This document shows, piece after piece, positions 48,760 to 56,855 of a stretch of DNA of 64,000 nucleotides. The DNA lies in NCBI RefSeq assembly GCF_019924635.1, contig NZ_CP065037.1:4030001-4094000 (forward strand). The letters run 5' to 3'. Positions within the stretch are counted from its first letter, which is position 1. The number at the start of each line of letters is the position of its first letter. The notes beneath the pieces are model-generated. The model made no database searches. It was not told the origin of the DNA and saw only the letters and a list, made by a program, of their open reading frames with translations. The translations under genes were made by a program, and so were the position numbers. Source of the stretch: Leifsonia sp. ZF2019. Its GTDB lineage: Bacteria > Actinomycetota > Actinomycetes > Actinomycetales > Microbacteriaceae.

Positions 48760-49596
48760 TCACCGGAAGAGGTGGACGTTGTCTTCGACCCAGGTGCGGA
48801 AGCTGCGGGACGGCGCGCCCGTGAGGCGCTCGTACTCGTGCGAGATGGCCGGCGTCGCGCCGACGGCTTCCCGCCAGTCCTTCACGATCTGCCGCACCCA
48901 CACCTCGGGCACGTGCTGCGAGAGCAGCGCCGTGGACTCCGCCTCCGTCTGCTCGATCACCACGACCGGGCGACCGATGACCGCTCCGATCGTCTCGACC
49001 TGCTGCCGCAGCGTGAGTCGTTCGGGACCGGTGAGGACCGGCTTCTCGCCGATGAGGGCGTCGCCGGTGAGGGCGAGGACGGCGACATCGGCGATGTCCT
49101 GCTCGTGCACGGGCACCTGCACCGCCTCCGGATAGGGCAGGGGCACAGCGCTCTCCCGCTGCACGCTCCAGCTCCACCGCGCGGCGTTGCTTGCGAACCC
49201 GCCCGGACGGAGGAACGTGTACGCCGCCCCCGACTCCTCGATCGCCCGTTCGACACGCAGGAATCGGGAGCCGTTGAAGTCCTCCGCGGCGCCGGGGAAC
49301 GTCACGGACGAGGACGAGAGCAGCACGACATGCCGCACCCCGGCCGCGACGAACGCCGCGACCAGCGCTTCCGGATGCTCGAGGTCCGCGTAGAGGAAGA
49401 CCCGGTCGACGCCCTCCAGCGCGGCGGCGAACGACGCGGGCTCGTTCAGGTCCGCCGCGAACACCCGGACGCTCTCCGGCAGGGACAGCTTCGCCGGCGT
49501 GCGGCTCGACGCGCGCACATCCACACCCCGCTCGATCAACCCGGCGACGACCGCGCCTCCGATCGCTCCGCTCGCACCGACGACGAGTACCGCCAT
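48760..49596 (-). CDS. NmrA-like NAD(P)-binding oxidoreductase
   Basis: This 278-residue cytoplasmic protein of the atypical short-chain dehydrogenase (NmrA/SDR_a) type begins AVLVVGASGAIGGAVVAGL, the GxxGxxG dinucleotide fold. It continues with FLYADLEHPEALVAAFVAAGVRHVVLLSS and the C-terminal GEKPVLTGPERLTLRQQVETI domain. Such proteins act as quinone or redox reductases or redox sensors. GGGAGG lies 5 nt before the ATG (49594-49596). It is divergent from a TetR gene across a spacer filled with GTTCG/CGAAC half-sites. Confidence 0.88.
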   Translation of the reverse strand: MAVLVVGASGAIGGAVVAGLIERGVDVRASSRTPAKLSLPESVRVFAADLNEPASFAAALEGVDRVFLYADLEHPEALVAAFVAAGVRHVVLLSSSSVTFPGAAEDFNGSRFLRVERAIEESGAAYTFLRPGGFASNAARWSWSVQRESAVPLPYPEAVQVPVHEQDIADVAVLALTGDALIGEKPVLTGPERLTLRQQVETIGAVIGRPVVVIEQTEAESTALLSQHVPEVWVRQIVKDWREAVGATPAISHEYERLTGAPSRSFRTWVEDNVHLFR

Positions 49597-49613
49597 GACA
49601 ACCTCCCGCTCAA

Positions 49614-49661
49614 CGAACAACGTTCGCGAACAGTATTCGTCACGAATGACGTTCGTGTCAA
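49614..49661. promoter_or_regulatory. TetR operator cluster between divergent genes
   Basis: There are three perfect inverted repeats: CGAAC-AAC-GTTCG (49614-49626), ATTCGT-C-ACGAAT (49635-49647) and ACGAA-TGACG-TTCGT (49642-49656). A minus-strand -35 TTGACA lies at 49656-49661, with a -10 region around 49630-49637. The sites overlap the promoters of both the NmrA-like and TetR genes. Confidence 0.75.
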
Positions 49662-49665
49662 CTGA

Positions 49666-49671
49666 TAGGCT
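49666..49671 (+). promoter_or_regulatory. -10 element TAGGCT (leaderless)
   Basis: TAGGCT lies 6 nt before the ATG at 49678. Confidence 0.5.
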
Positions 49672-49677
49672 TCCCCC

Positions 49678-50364
49678 ATGTCCGATCACGCAGACACCCT
49701 CGGCGCCCGACGGGGACGATCAGCGAAGGCCCCCCTCACCTCCCGATCGATCGTCGAGGCAGCCCTGAGTCTGATCGAGGAGCGCGGCGCGGACGCGGTG
49801 GCCCTCCGGCACGTCGCGGAGCGGGTGGAGACCGGAGCAGCATCCCTCTACGCGTACTTCGCCGGCCGCGACGCGCTGCTCGAGCACGTGCTCGACGCCG
49901 CGTACGCGCAGGTCGAACTGGTCGAAGCGGACGGCCGGGAACGTGGGTGGCGCGAGGCGCTCGCCGACACGATCGCGAATACGATCACCACCCTGGAGCG
50001 CTACGCCGGGCTCGGCTCGGTCGCACTCGGCACGATCCCCGTGCTTCCCGGTGCGCTCAGGCTCGCCGAACACGAGCTCTCCCTCATGGAACACGGCGGC
50101 GTTCCGGGTGAGCGCGCCGCGCTGGGCGTCGACCTCATCGCGCAGTTCGCCGCCTCGTCCGCGATCGAGCGCACCGTACGCGCGAGCGGCGACCGCGGTG
50201 CCGGCGAGCGTCAGCAGGTTCTCTCGGCCTACGAGAACGCCGATCCCGAGCGCTTTCCGCGCGTGCGCCGACAGGCCGCGCTCCTCACCGGTCCCGACGA
50301 GCGGACGCGGCGCGATTTCGCCATCCGCGCGCTCATCGCGGGCATCGAACGCACCGCTCCCTGA
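49678..50364 (+). CDS. TetR family regulator with TetR_C (tetracycline-repressor-type) domain
   Basis: This 228-residue repressor has its helix-turn-helix at about 41-62 (AVALRHVAERVETGAASLYAYF). The C-terminal dimer domain is of the TetR_C type (LADTIANTITTLERYAGLGSVALGTIPVLPGALRLAEHELSLM). It most likely binds the GTTCG-type palindromes in the spacer and controls itself and the divergent NmrA-like oxidoreductase gene. The inducer is unknown. Confidence 0.9.
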   Translation: MSDHADTLGARRGRSAKAPLTSRSIVEAALSLIEERGADAVALRHVAERVETGAASLYAYFAGRDALLEHVLDAAYAQVELVEADGRERGWREALADTIANTITTLERYAGLGSVALGTIPVLPGALRLAEHELSLMEHGGVPGERAALGVDLIAQFAASSAIERTVRASGDRGAGERQQVLSAYENADPERFPRVRRQAALLTGPDERTRRDFAIRALIAGIERTAP

Positions 50365-50369
50365 CCGGC

Positions 50370-50537
50370 CTAGCGGGTCGCCTTCTTGAGCTTCTTGCGC
50401 GTCTTCTTCACGTTCGGGTCGTTCCAGAACGAGCTGACCGCGCCGACGATCTGCTCGTAGCGCTCGCGGCCGGCCCGCGAGCCGAGCACATAAGCCGTGG
50501 CGATCGCGATCAGAACGAGAAAAGTCTTGAAGCGCAT
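50370..50537 (-). CDS. YtxH-like small membrane protein
   Basis: This 55-residue protein has one N-terminal membrane helix (FLVLIAIATAYVLGSRAG). A cytoplasmic tail (RERYEQIVGAVSSFWNDPNVKKTRKKLKKATR) ends in a cluster of Lys and Arg. The GSRAGRExY motif is shared with the protein at 6886-7167. GGAGG lies about 7 nt before the ATG, and TACTGT (minus strand, 50565-50570) is a plausible -10 element. Its role is unknown; related proteins are stress-induced. Confidence 0.75.
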   Translation of the reverse strand: MRFKTFLVLIAIATAYVLGSRAGRERYEQIVGAVSSFWNDPNVKKTRKKLKKATR

Positions 50538-50581
50538 CCGGTCCTCCTGAGTCCGTCTGGGCCGACAGTAGACCGGAGGCC

Positions 50582-50622
50582 GCCGTCGCGCCACCCCGCG
50601 TCGCGCGGTGATGCGACGGCGA
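50582..50622. terminator. Possible terminator of the alkaline phosphatase gene
   Basis: CGCCGTCGC (50582-50590) and GCGACGGCG (50614-50622) are perfect arms around a 23-nt GC-rich loop, just after the stop at 50628. There is no T tract. Confidence 0.35.
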
Positions 50623-50627
50623 CGGCG

Positions 50628-52508
50628 TCAGGCGCGCGGCAGGGAGCCGAAGCGGCGACCGCGGCCGAGCAGCAGGTAGCCGGCGACGAGGAGCGCGAGT
50701 GCGGCGGCCACTATCGGCGCGACGACGGAACCGGTGGACGCGAGCGCGTTCGACGAGCCTCCCCCTGCAGTGCCAGACCCCGGGCCGCCGGTCGCGGCCG
50801 GCAGCGTGCCGGTCGGCTGGCCGTCAGCGGTCACCTCGAACGCGAGGGTCACCGACTTCGCGCTCTGCGCGCCCGTCACGGTGATCGTGTGCTGACCGAG
50901 CTCGGTGGGGGCCGTCGCCGTGATGGTGGCCGCGCCGCCGAGCACGTCCGTGCGCGGGAGGTCGACCGGGTCGGACTGCAGGACGCCGCTCACCTGGCGG
51001 TCGCCGTTGAAGCCGACGACACCGATGCTGATCGGGTCGCCCGGCTTGACCGTGCGAGCCGGGAGCGAGACGGAGGCGCCGGCGCTCAGGGCCGCGTAGC
51101 TGCGCTCCAGCTGCAGGGCGCGCGCGATGGTGAAGAACGTGTCGGTCTGGTCGGTGAGCCCGACGACGTCGGCCGCGCCGGGGCCGTAGCCCGCCACGCG
51201 CAGCTGCGCACCCGTGTGCTGCTGCGAGCCGCCGGCCGCCGCGGTGCCGTACGCCACCTTCATGACAGTCCCGTCGGCCGTCGTGAGCGCCGTGCTGAGA
51301 GTCGCGGGCGGGGTGCTGTCCACGATCTGGCTGGTGTGCGCGTGGTCGGCCGTCACGATGACGAGCGTGTTGCCGTCCTTCTTCGCGAAGGCGAGCGCGG
51401 CCTGCACCGCCTCGTCGAGGTCGACCGTCTCACCGATCTGGCCGCAGGCGTCGGCCGAGTGGTCGCGCTTGTCGATGCTCGCCCCCTCGACCTGGAGGAA
51501 GAAGCCGTTGCTCCCGGCGGTGTCGAGGAGCGAGATCGCCTTGTTCGTCAGCGACGCCAGCGAGAGCTCCGGGGCCAGCCTGTCGGGGTTGGCGGAGCAG
51601 GTCACGGGAGCCGCGTCGGCCCCGCCGACGGTCGCCGTCGTGGAGGCATACCGGGTCGGGAAGTTGCCCGGGGTGAACACGCCGAGCAGCGGCTTGCTCT
51701 CGTCGGCCGCCGTCACGGCGGAGAGCCCGGCCGCATCGTTCACGACCTGGTAGCCGCGGTCGGCCGCCTGCTCGAAGAGGGTCTGGTCCTTCCACGCCCC
51801 GGCCTTCGCCTTCTGCGTGAAGGAGGTCGAGCCTCCGCCGAGGGTCACGTCGGCACGCGCGTCGAGCAGCTGCTCGCTGATCGAGCCGAGGCCACCCTTC
51901 TCGAGCGCGTCGGAGCCGCAGCTGGCGCTGTCGGGCCCGTAGCAGGAGCGAGCGCCCACGTGGGCGACCTCGACGGCCGGGGTCGCATCCTGGATCTCGG
52001 CGGTGCTGACGTTGCCGGTGCGGAGACCGTTGGCTCGGGCGAGCTCGAGGAGGGTCGCTTGCGGCGACCCGTCGATGTCGACCGACACGGCGTTGTCGTA
52101 CGTCTTCGTGCCGGTCGCCCACGCGGTGCCGGTGGCGGCGGAGTCCGGGACGTAGTCGGGCTTGCCCTTGTTCGCGCCGTCCTTGTAGAGCGAGTACGTG
52201 GTGTACTGGCCGGTCAGCGGGAGGGCGTCGATGCCCGGGAGCATCCCGCCGGCGCCGTACTGGTAGTTGCGGGCGACCGTGATCTCGCTGTCGCCCATCC
52301 CGTCGCCGATGAGGAGGATGACGTTCTTGGCCGGACCGTTCACGATCGACTGCCGGAGCGCCGTCGTGGAGTCGTCGGGGTTGCGGGCGGCGCCGCCGTT
52401 GTCGGAGGTGGCGGCGAGCGCGGAGGCGGGGATCAGCGCGGCGGCGAGGATGCCGCCGGCGGCGGCGATCACCGCTCCGGCGCGCAGCCGGGTCAGGGCA
52501 CGGGACAT
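50628..52508 (-). CDS. phoA: Secreted alkaline phosphatase with LASTG anchor
   Basis: This 626-residue exported enzyme cleaves phosphate monoesters outside the cell. A signal peptide ([32 protein letters not shown]) precedes the PhoA fold. [11 protein letters not shown] holds the first metal ligand, [13 protein letters not shown] the nucleophile Ser, HSADACGQ and TADHAHTSQ further ligands, and QHTGAQL the last histidine. A strand-rich domain (about 490-570) follows. The C-terminus is ALASTGS, a membrane helix and GRGRR, a class E sortase signal. A Pho box 55-71 nt upstream indicates phosphate-starvation control. Confidence 0.93.
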   Translation of the reverse strand: MSRALTRLRAGAVIAAAGGILAAALIPASALAATSDNGGAARNPDDSTTALRQSIVNGPAKNVILLIGDGMGDSEITVARNYQYGAGGMLPGIDALPLTGQYTTYSLYKDGANKGKPDYVPDSAATGTAWATGTKTYDNAVSVDIDGSPQATLLELARANGLRTGNVSTAEIQDATPAVEVAHVGARSCYGPDSASCGSDALEKGGLGSISEQLLDARADVTLGGGSTSFTQKAKAGAWKDQTLFEQAADRGYQVVNDAAGLSAVTAADESKPLLGVFTPGNFPTRYASTTATVGGADAAPVTCSANPDRLAPELSLASLTNKAISLLDTAGSNGFFLQVEGASIDKRDHSADACGQIGETVDLDEAVQAALAFAKKDGNTLVIVTADHAHTSQIVDSTPPATLSTALTTADGTVMKVAYGTAAAGGSQQHTGAQLRVAGYGPGAADVVGLTDQTDTFFTIARALQLERSYAALSAGASVSLPARTVKPGDPISIGVVGFNGDRQVSGVLQSDPVDLPRTDVLGGAATITATAPTELGQHTITVTGAQSAKSVTLAFEVTADGQPTGTLPAATGGPGSGTAGGGSSNALASTGSVVAPIVAAALALLVAGYLLLGRGRRFGSLPRA

Positions 52509-52562
52509 TGCGTGAGGTCCTTTCGCGTATCTGGTGAGGTCACCCCAGCCCAGCGAGGCGGC

Positions 52563-52579
52563 GTGAACCCTCCGTGAAC
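52563..52579 (-). promoter_or_regulatory. Pho box of the alkaline phosphatase gene
   Basis: On the minus strand GTTCACGGAGG-GTTCAC has two identical GTTCAC units spaced exactly 11 nt, as in actinobacterial PhoP binding sites. It lies upstream of the alkaline phosphatase ATG at 52508. Confidence 0.8.
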
Positions 52580-52607
52580 GCGGAGAGGACGTTGTCTGAA
52601 AGATCTC

Positions 52608-53228
52608 TCAGTCAGCCGAGCGGCGACGGAGCGCCCGCGTCACCGCGTACAGCGGACCCTGCAGGAAGAGCAGCAGCAGCCACCAGATGCCGATCTGCGG
52701 GAACACCACCGCCAGCACCAGGGCCGCCGCCATGAGGATGTCGACGAACCAGCCGCGCGACTCGTTCATGGCCGGGCGGGCGTCCTCACGGACGAGCTCG
52801 GGAGAGCGCCGGAGGATCTCAGCGATCACCTGCATCGTGAGCGAGGCCACGAGCATGTTGCCGATGTACACCGCGTAGACGACGCCGTCGTGCTGGTTGC
52901 TGCCAGAGAGGAGGTTGGTGGTGAACGGCATGACCACGATGGCGGCCAGCCACAGGAAGTTCAGCCAGATGATCCGGGTGGTGTAGTCCGTTACCCATTC
53001 GAAGATGCGGTGGTGGTTGATCCAGAACCGGGCGATCACGACGAAGGAGATGGCGAAGGAGATCACATCCCAGTAGTGGTCGTGGTACCACGGCCCGAAT
53101 CCCTCCTTCGCGGCCTGGCCCGCCTCATCCACCAGCGGCAGGATGAGCAGGGTGATCGCGATCGCGACGGTCGCGTCCGAGAAGTTGACGAGCCGGTCCA
53201 GCCCGCGCTCCGTCCTCACCACTGCCAT
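52608..53228 (-). CDS. TMEM175-type potassium channel (DUF1211)
   Basis: This 206-residue membrane protein has six hydrophobic segments. The signature RLVNFSDATVAIAITLL (RxxxFSD, near residue 12) opens the first helix, as in prokaryotic TMEM175 potassium channels. The second helix pair includes DVISFAISFVVIARFWINHHRIFEWV. It is the last gene of an operon with the MFS exporter and two-component genes and starts 4 nt after the response regulator stop. The start at 53226-53228 has CAGAAT six nt upstream, so it may also have its own weak promoter. Channel function is inferred from the family. Confidence 0.88.
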   Translation of the reverse strand: MAVVRTERGLDRLVNFSDATVAIAITLLILPLVDEAGQAAKEGFGPWYHDHYWDVISFAISFVVIARFWINHHRIFEWVTDYTTRIIWLNFLWLAAIVVMPFTTNLLSGSNQHDGVVYAVYIGNMLVASLTMQVIAEILRRSPELVREDARPAMNESRGWFVDILMAAALVLAVVFPQIGIWWLLLLFLQGPLYAVTRALRRRSAD

Positions 53229-53232
53229 GCGC

Positions 53233-53871
53233 TCATTCTGGCGCGTCGCCGAGCAGTCCGAGCTCCAGGGCACGCCGCACGGCCGAGGTCCGGTCGGAGG
53301 CGCCGAGCTTCTCGTAGGCGCGGCTGAGATAGGTCTTGACCGTCGCCTCGCCGATGAACAGCTCCGCGCCGATCGCGGCGTTGGTGCGGCCGTCGGCGGC
53401 GAGCCGCAGCACCTTGACCTCCTGGGGAGACAGGGCGGGAGGGGGCGGCGCGCCGCCGCCGCGCAGCCTGCCGAGCAGGGCGGTGGCGGCCGAGGTCGCG
53501 AGCACGGTCTCCCCCGCCGCCGCGCGCACGGAACGGGCCAGCTCGGCCGGGGCGATGTCCTTGAGCAGGTAGCCGCTGGCTCCGGCCTCGATCGCGCGCA
53601 GGATGTCCTGGTCGGTCTCGTACGTCGTCAGCACGACGACACGGGTGGCGGGGTGCGCGGCCGCGATCGCCCGGGTGGCCGCGACGCCGTCGCCGCCGGG
53701 CATCCGCAGGTCCATGAGCACGAGGTCGGGCCTGAGGGTCGCGACGAGGGCGACGGCCTCCGGACCGCTGGCGGCCTGCCCGACCACGTCGATGTCGTCG
53801 TAGCCGGTCAGCATGCCGCGGATGCCCTCCCGCACGACGGGGTGATCGTCGGCCAGGACGATGCGGATCAT
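53233..53871 (-). CDS. Response regulator, NarL/LuxR family
   Basis: This 212-residue cytoplasmic regulator has a receiver domain (residues 1-118) with acidic pocket DD at 8-9, phosphorylated Asp54 in LVLMDLRMPGGDG, switch threonine in VVLTTYE and Lys104 in YLLKD. A linker precedes the LuxR-type DNA-binding domain (about 147-205, LSPQEVKVLRLAADGRTNAAIGAELFIGEATVKTYLSRAYEKLG). It overlaps the sensor kinase gene as ATGA and lies downstream of the MFS exporter gene, which it may control. Confidence 0.95.
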   Translation of the reverse strand: MIRIVLADDHPVVREGIRGMLTGYDDIDVVGQAASGPEAVALVATLRPDLVLMDLRMPGGDGVAATRAIAAAHPATRVVVLTTYETDQDILRAIEAGASGYLLKDIAPAELARSVRAAAGETVLATSAATALLGRLRGGGAPPPPALSPQEVKVLRLAADGRTNAAIGAELFIGEATVKTYLSRAYEKLGASDRTSAVRRALELGLLGDAPE

Positions 53872-55094
53872 GCGGGCTCCTCGGTGGATGCGGACGCCGA
53901 CGCGGCGCCGACGACGGCCGGCGCGGGCAGCTCGACCGTGATTCCCGTGCCGGCGCCGGGAGACGACTCCACGCTGAAGGCGCCTCCCGCCTCGCGCACA
54001 CGGGCGGCCATGCCGTCGAGTCCATAGCCGTCGCGCGGGGTGTGGCGGTCGAAGCCGCGGCCGTCGTCGGTCACGCGGAGGCGAAGGGCGTCGGGCAGGT
54101 AGGCGAGCTCGACATCGACCGTGCGGGCGGCAGCGTGCTTGCGGACGTTGGACAGCGACTCCTGCAGCACGCGCAGGGCGACGACGTCGACCGCGGGCGG
54201 GGCCGGCCGGGCGTCACCATCGACCACGAAGCCCGCGCCGACCCCGGTCTCCTCCGCGAAACGGGCGACGACGCGCTCGAGCGCTTCCGGCAGCGCGGAG
54301 CCGCTGAGCCGGCCCGGCGTCATAGCGGCGATGATACGTCGTGACTCCTGGAGGTTCTCCTGCGCGGTCTCGGTCATCAGCTCCACGTGGCGGCGCGCGG
54401 CGGCGGGATCCGCATCGAGCTCCCCCTGCACGGCGTGCCCGAGCGTCACGATGCTGGTGAAGCCCTGCGCGAGGGTGTCGTGCATCTCGCGCGCGATCCG
54501 CTCCCGCTCGCTCGCGGCGCCCTGCTGCTCGGAGAGCTCGGCGATCTCCTTCTGCTGCTGGCGGAGGCGGTCGATCAGCCTCCCGCGCTCGGCGCTCTGC
54601 TTGCTCACGGCGGCGATGCGGTGGCCGAAGAAGATCGAGAAGGCGATGACGAGCAGGGTCATCGCGCCGGCGTCGACGATGGAGTCTCCGGGGAGGTCGC
54701 CGATCGCCCAGCGGACGAGGACGCCTCCCGCGTTCACCACCGTGATCGCGATCGACGCCGGAACCATCGAGAGCAGCAGGAAGAACTGGGGCGACAGCAC
54801 GAAGAGGGCGACGTTGGCCCAGTCGTTCATCGAGAGGGCGACGAGGTAGCCGGCCGCGGCGAGCAGGCAGTAGCCGACGTCCCACGGGCCGTCGTCGCCG
54901 TCGCGGCGGAGCCGGACGACCAGCCAGAACAGCGGGAACAGGATGAGGATGATCGCGGCGGACGCGACCGACCTGGCGAACCCGGTGTACGGGTTCGCCA
55001 GGATGATCACGACGGTGGCGACGGTCGCGGCCGCCGAGTAGGCGATCCAGGCGCGGAGCTCGAAGAACTGCCCGTCGCGTCGTTGCTGCTGCAC
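53868..55094 (-). CDS. Sensor histidine kinase (HisKA_3 type)
   Basis: This 408-residue kinase is anchored by about five N-terminal helices (residues 15-160). A coiled-coil signalling helix (165-195, RLRQQQKEIAELSEQQ) follows. Phosphoacceptor His205 lies in REMHDTLAQGF. A GHKL ATPase domain has the N box ESLSNVRKHA and G box DDGRGFD plus GYGLDGM. The GTG start (55092-55094) is 2 nt from the MFS stop; the very long frame upstream is a shadow of the MFS gene. Linked genes suggest it senses an envelope or drug-like signal. Confidence 0.92.
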   Translation of the reverse strand: MQQQRRDGQFFELRAWIAYSAAATVATVVIILANPYTGFARSVASAAIILILFPLFWLVVRLRRDGDDGPWDVGYCLLAAAGYLVALSMNDWANVALFVLSPQFFLLLSMVPASIAITVVNAGGVLVRWAIGDLPGDSIVDAGAMTLLVIAFSIFFGHRIAAVSKQSAERGRLIDRLRQQQKEIAELSEQQGAASERERIAREMHDTLAQGFTSIVTLGHAVQGELDADPAAARRHVELMTETAQENLQESRRIIAAMTPGRLSGSALPEALERVVARFAEETGVGAGFVVDGDARPAPPAVDVVALRVLQESLSNVRKHAAARTVDVELAYLPDALRLRVTDDGRGFDRHTPRDGYGLDGMAARVREAGGAFSVESSPGAGTGITVELPAPAVVGAASASASTEEPA

Positions 55095-55096
55095 GG

Positions 55097-56671
55097 TCAG
55101 ACTGTAGCCGCTCGCTCCGCCTCGGCCGCGGAGGCCTCGGCGACCGACGTGCGGCCCGCCGGATAGAGCACGCCGATCACGGCGACGACGAGCATCGCCC
55201 CGGCCATCCCCCAGAACGCCCACTGCACCGCGCCCGCGTAGTCGGAGGCGACGGCGTGCATGATCTGGTCGCGCACCGCGGTCGGCACCTTCGCGAGGGA
55301 GCCGCCGTCGCCGGAGGCCCCGCTGATGCGGTCCACCGCGCTCTGCGCGTCCGCCGCCGTTCCGCCGATCTTCTCGAAGGAGGCGGTGAGCAGGTCGGTG
55401 AGGCGCGAGGTGACGATCGTCGTGAAGACGGCCAGGCCCAGCGCGCCGCCGAAGTTCTTCATCGTCTGGGAGATCGCGGTGACCTCGCCGTAGCTCGCGC
55501 CGATCGCGCGGTTGACCGCGTCGGTCGAGACGGCGGAGAACATCAGGCCGATGCCGGCGCCGGCCACCATGATCGGCCAGGTCTGCTGGTTGAAGAACGA
55601 CGTCGCGTCGAAGTCGAGGTCGGTGGCCTTCAGCGCGAGCCAGCCGAAGCCGACCGCGCCGACCAGGCCGCCCAGGAGGACCACCCCGCGCGCGCCGTTC
55701 TTGTCGAACCGCACCGAGCCGATGCGGCTGGCGACGACGAAGCCGATGAAGAACTTGAGGAACAGGAGCCCCGTCAGGCCCGCGGAGAGGCCCAGCGACA
55801 CCTGCCCGTAGACGCTGAGGAAGAAGAACGTCGCGATGAAGGCCACCGACGAGAAGAGCGTGGCGAGGGTGGAGAGGGTGAAACCGCGATCGCGGAACGC
55901 GGCGAGCTGCACCAGCGGCTGGGCTGTGCGGCGCTGGAGGAGCACGAACACCACCACCAGGGCGGCGCCGGCGATCAGCGAACCGATGACGGCCGCGTTC
56001 GCCCAGCCCCAGGGGCTCGCCTGCTGCAAGCCGAAGACGATCAGCCCCATCCCGGCGGCGACGACGACCGCGCCGAGCCAGTCGATGCGTTCGTGCCGCG
56101 GGGCCGATGGACGCGCGGCGATCGCGACGATGACGAAGGCGGCGACCGCGATCGGCACATTGACCCAGAAGATCGCGCGCCACGTCCACTGCGTGAGGTA
56201 ACCGCCTGCGATCGGGCCGAGCGCGGTCATCGCCCCGGTGATCGCGAAGAAGATCGCCATGGCGCGACCGCGGCTCTCGCGCGCGAAACCCTCCACGACG
56301 ATGCCGATCGCGGCCGGGAACATGATCGCGCCGCTGACGCCCTGCAGGGCGCGGGCGGCGACCAGCCACGGCTCGGCGAAGTCGCCGGTTGGGGCCAGGC
56401 CGCACAGCAACGAGGTGATGCCGAAGCCGGCGATGCCGACGAGGGCCATCCGCTTGTGACCGACGACGTCGGCGACGCGGCCGCCGAGGAGGAAGAACGC
56501 GGCGGTGGTGAGCAGGTAGACGTTGACCGCCCATTGCATCCCGTCGTGGCTGAGCCCGAGGTTCTGCTGGATGGTGGGCGCGGAGAGGGCGACGATCGTC
56601 TGATCGATCGTCGTCATGGAGACGGCGAGGATGAGCCCGGCGAGGGCCAGACGGGACGAGGAGGTTGACAT
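55097..56671 (-). CDS. MFS transporter, DHA2 (EmrB/QacA) family exporter
   Basis: This 524-residue inner-membrane proton antiporter has 14 predicted helices. The family motifs are present: MTTIDQTIVALSAPTIQQNLG in helix 1 (motif D1), GRVADVVGHKRM (motif A) and LGPIAGGYLTQWTWRAIFWVNVPI (motif C and following loop). It would export drugs or other amphiphiles. The ATG at 56669-56671 is preceded by GGGAGG about 7 nt upstream; an ATG 12 codons earlier is less well placed. It is the first gene of the operon with the two-component system and TMEM175 channel. Confidence 0.93.
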   Translation of the reverse strand: MSTSSSRLALAGLILAVSMTTIDQTIVALSAPTIQQNLGLSHDGMQWAVNVYLLTTAAFFLLGGRVADVVGHKRMALVGIAGFGITSLLCGLAPTGDFAEPWLVAARALQGVSGAIMFPAAIGIVVEGFARESRGRAMAIFFAITGAMTALGPIAGGYLTQWTWRAIFWVNVPIAVAAFVIVAIAARPSAPRHERIDWLGAVVVAAGMGLIVFGLQQASPWGWANAAVIGSLIAGAALVVVFVLLQRRTAQPLVQLAAFRDRGFTLSTLATLFSSVAFIATFFFLSVYGQVSLGLSAGLTGLLFLKFFIGFVVASRIGSVRFDKNGARGVVLLGGLVGAVGFGWLALKATDLDFDATSFFNQQTWPIMVAGAGIGLMFSAVSTDAVNRAIGASYGEVTAISQTMKNFGGALGLAVFTTIVTSRLTDLLTASFEKIGGTAADAQSAVDRISGASGDGGSLAKVPTAVRDQIMHAVASDYAGAVQWAFWGMAGAMLVVAVIGVLYPAGRTSVAEASAAEAERAATV

Positions 56672-56855
56672 GCTCCCAGCCTCCCGGGCGGCGGCCCGGC
56701 GCGGCACCGGCGGCCGGGGGTCACCCGTGTCCGCCGATCGGTGGACACGGCCTCGTCCGCCGCGCGCCCACGACCCAGGAGGGGACCGCGGCCCCGCGGG
56801 ACATCGGCGGTGCGGCGCACGACCGCGGACGTCCCGAAGCGCAGCGGTCGCCGGC

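Noticed and set aside
53868..56534. 888-codon minus-strand frame running from the MFS gene into the kinase
   Set aside because: The upstream part is a shadow of the MFS transporter; the kinase starts at the GTG at 55094.
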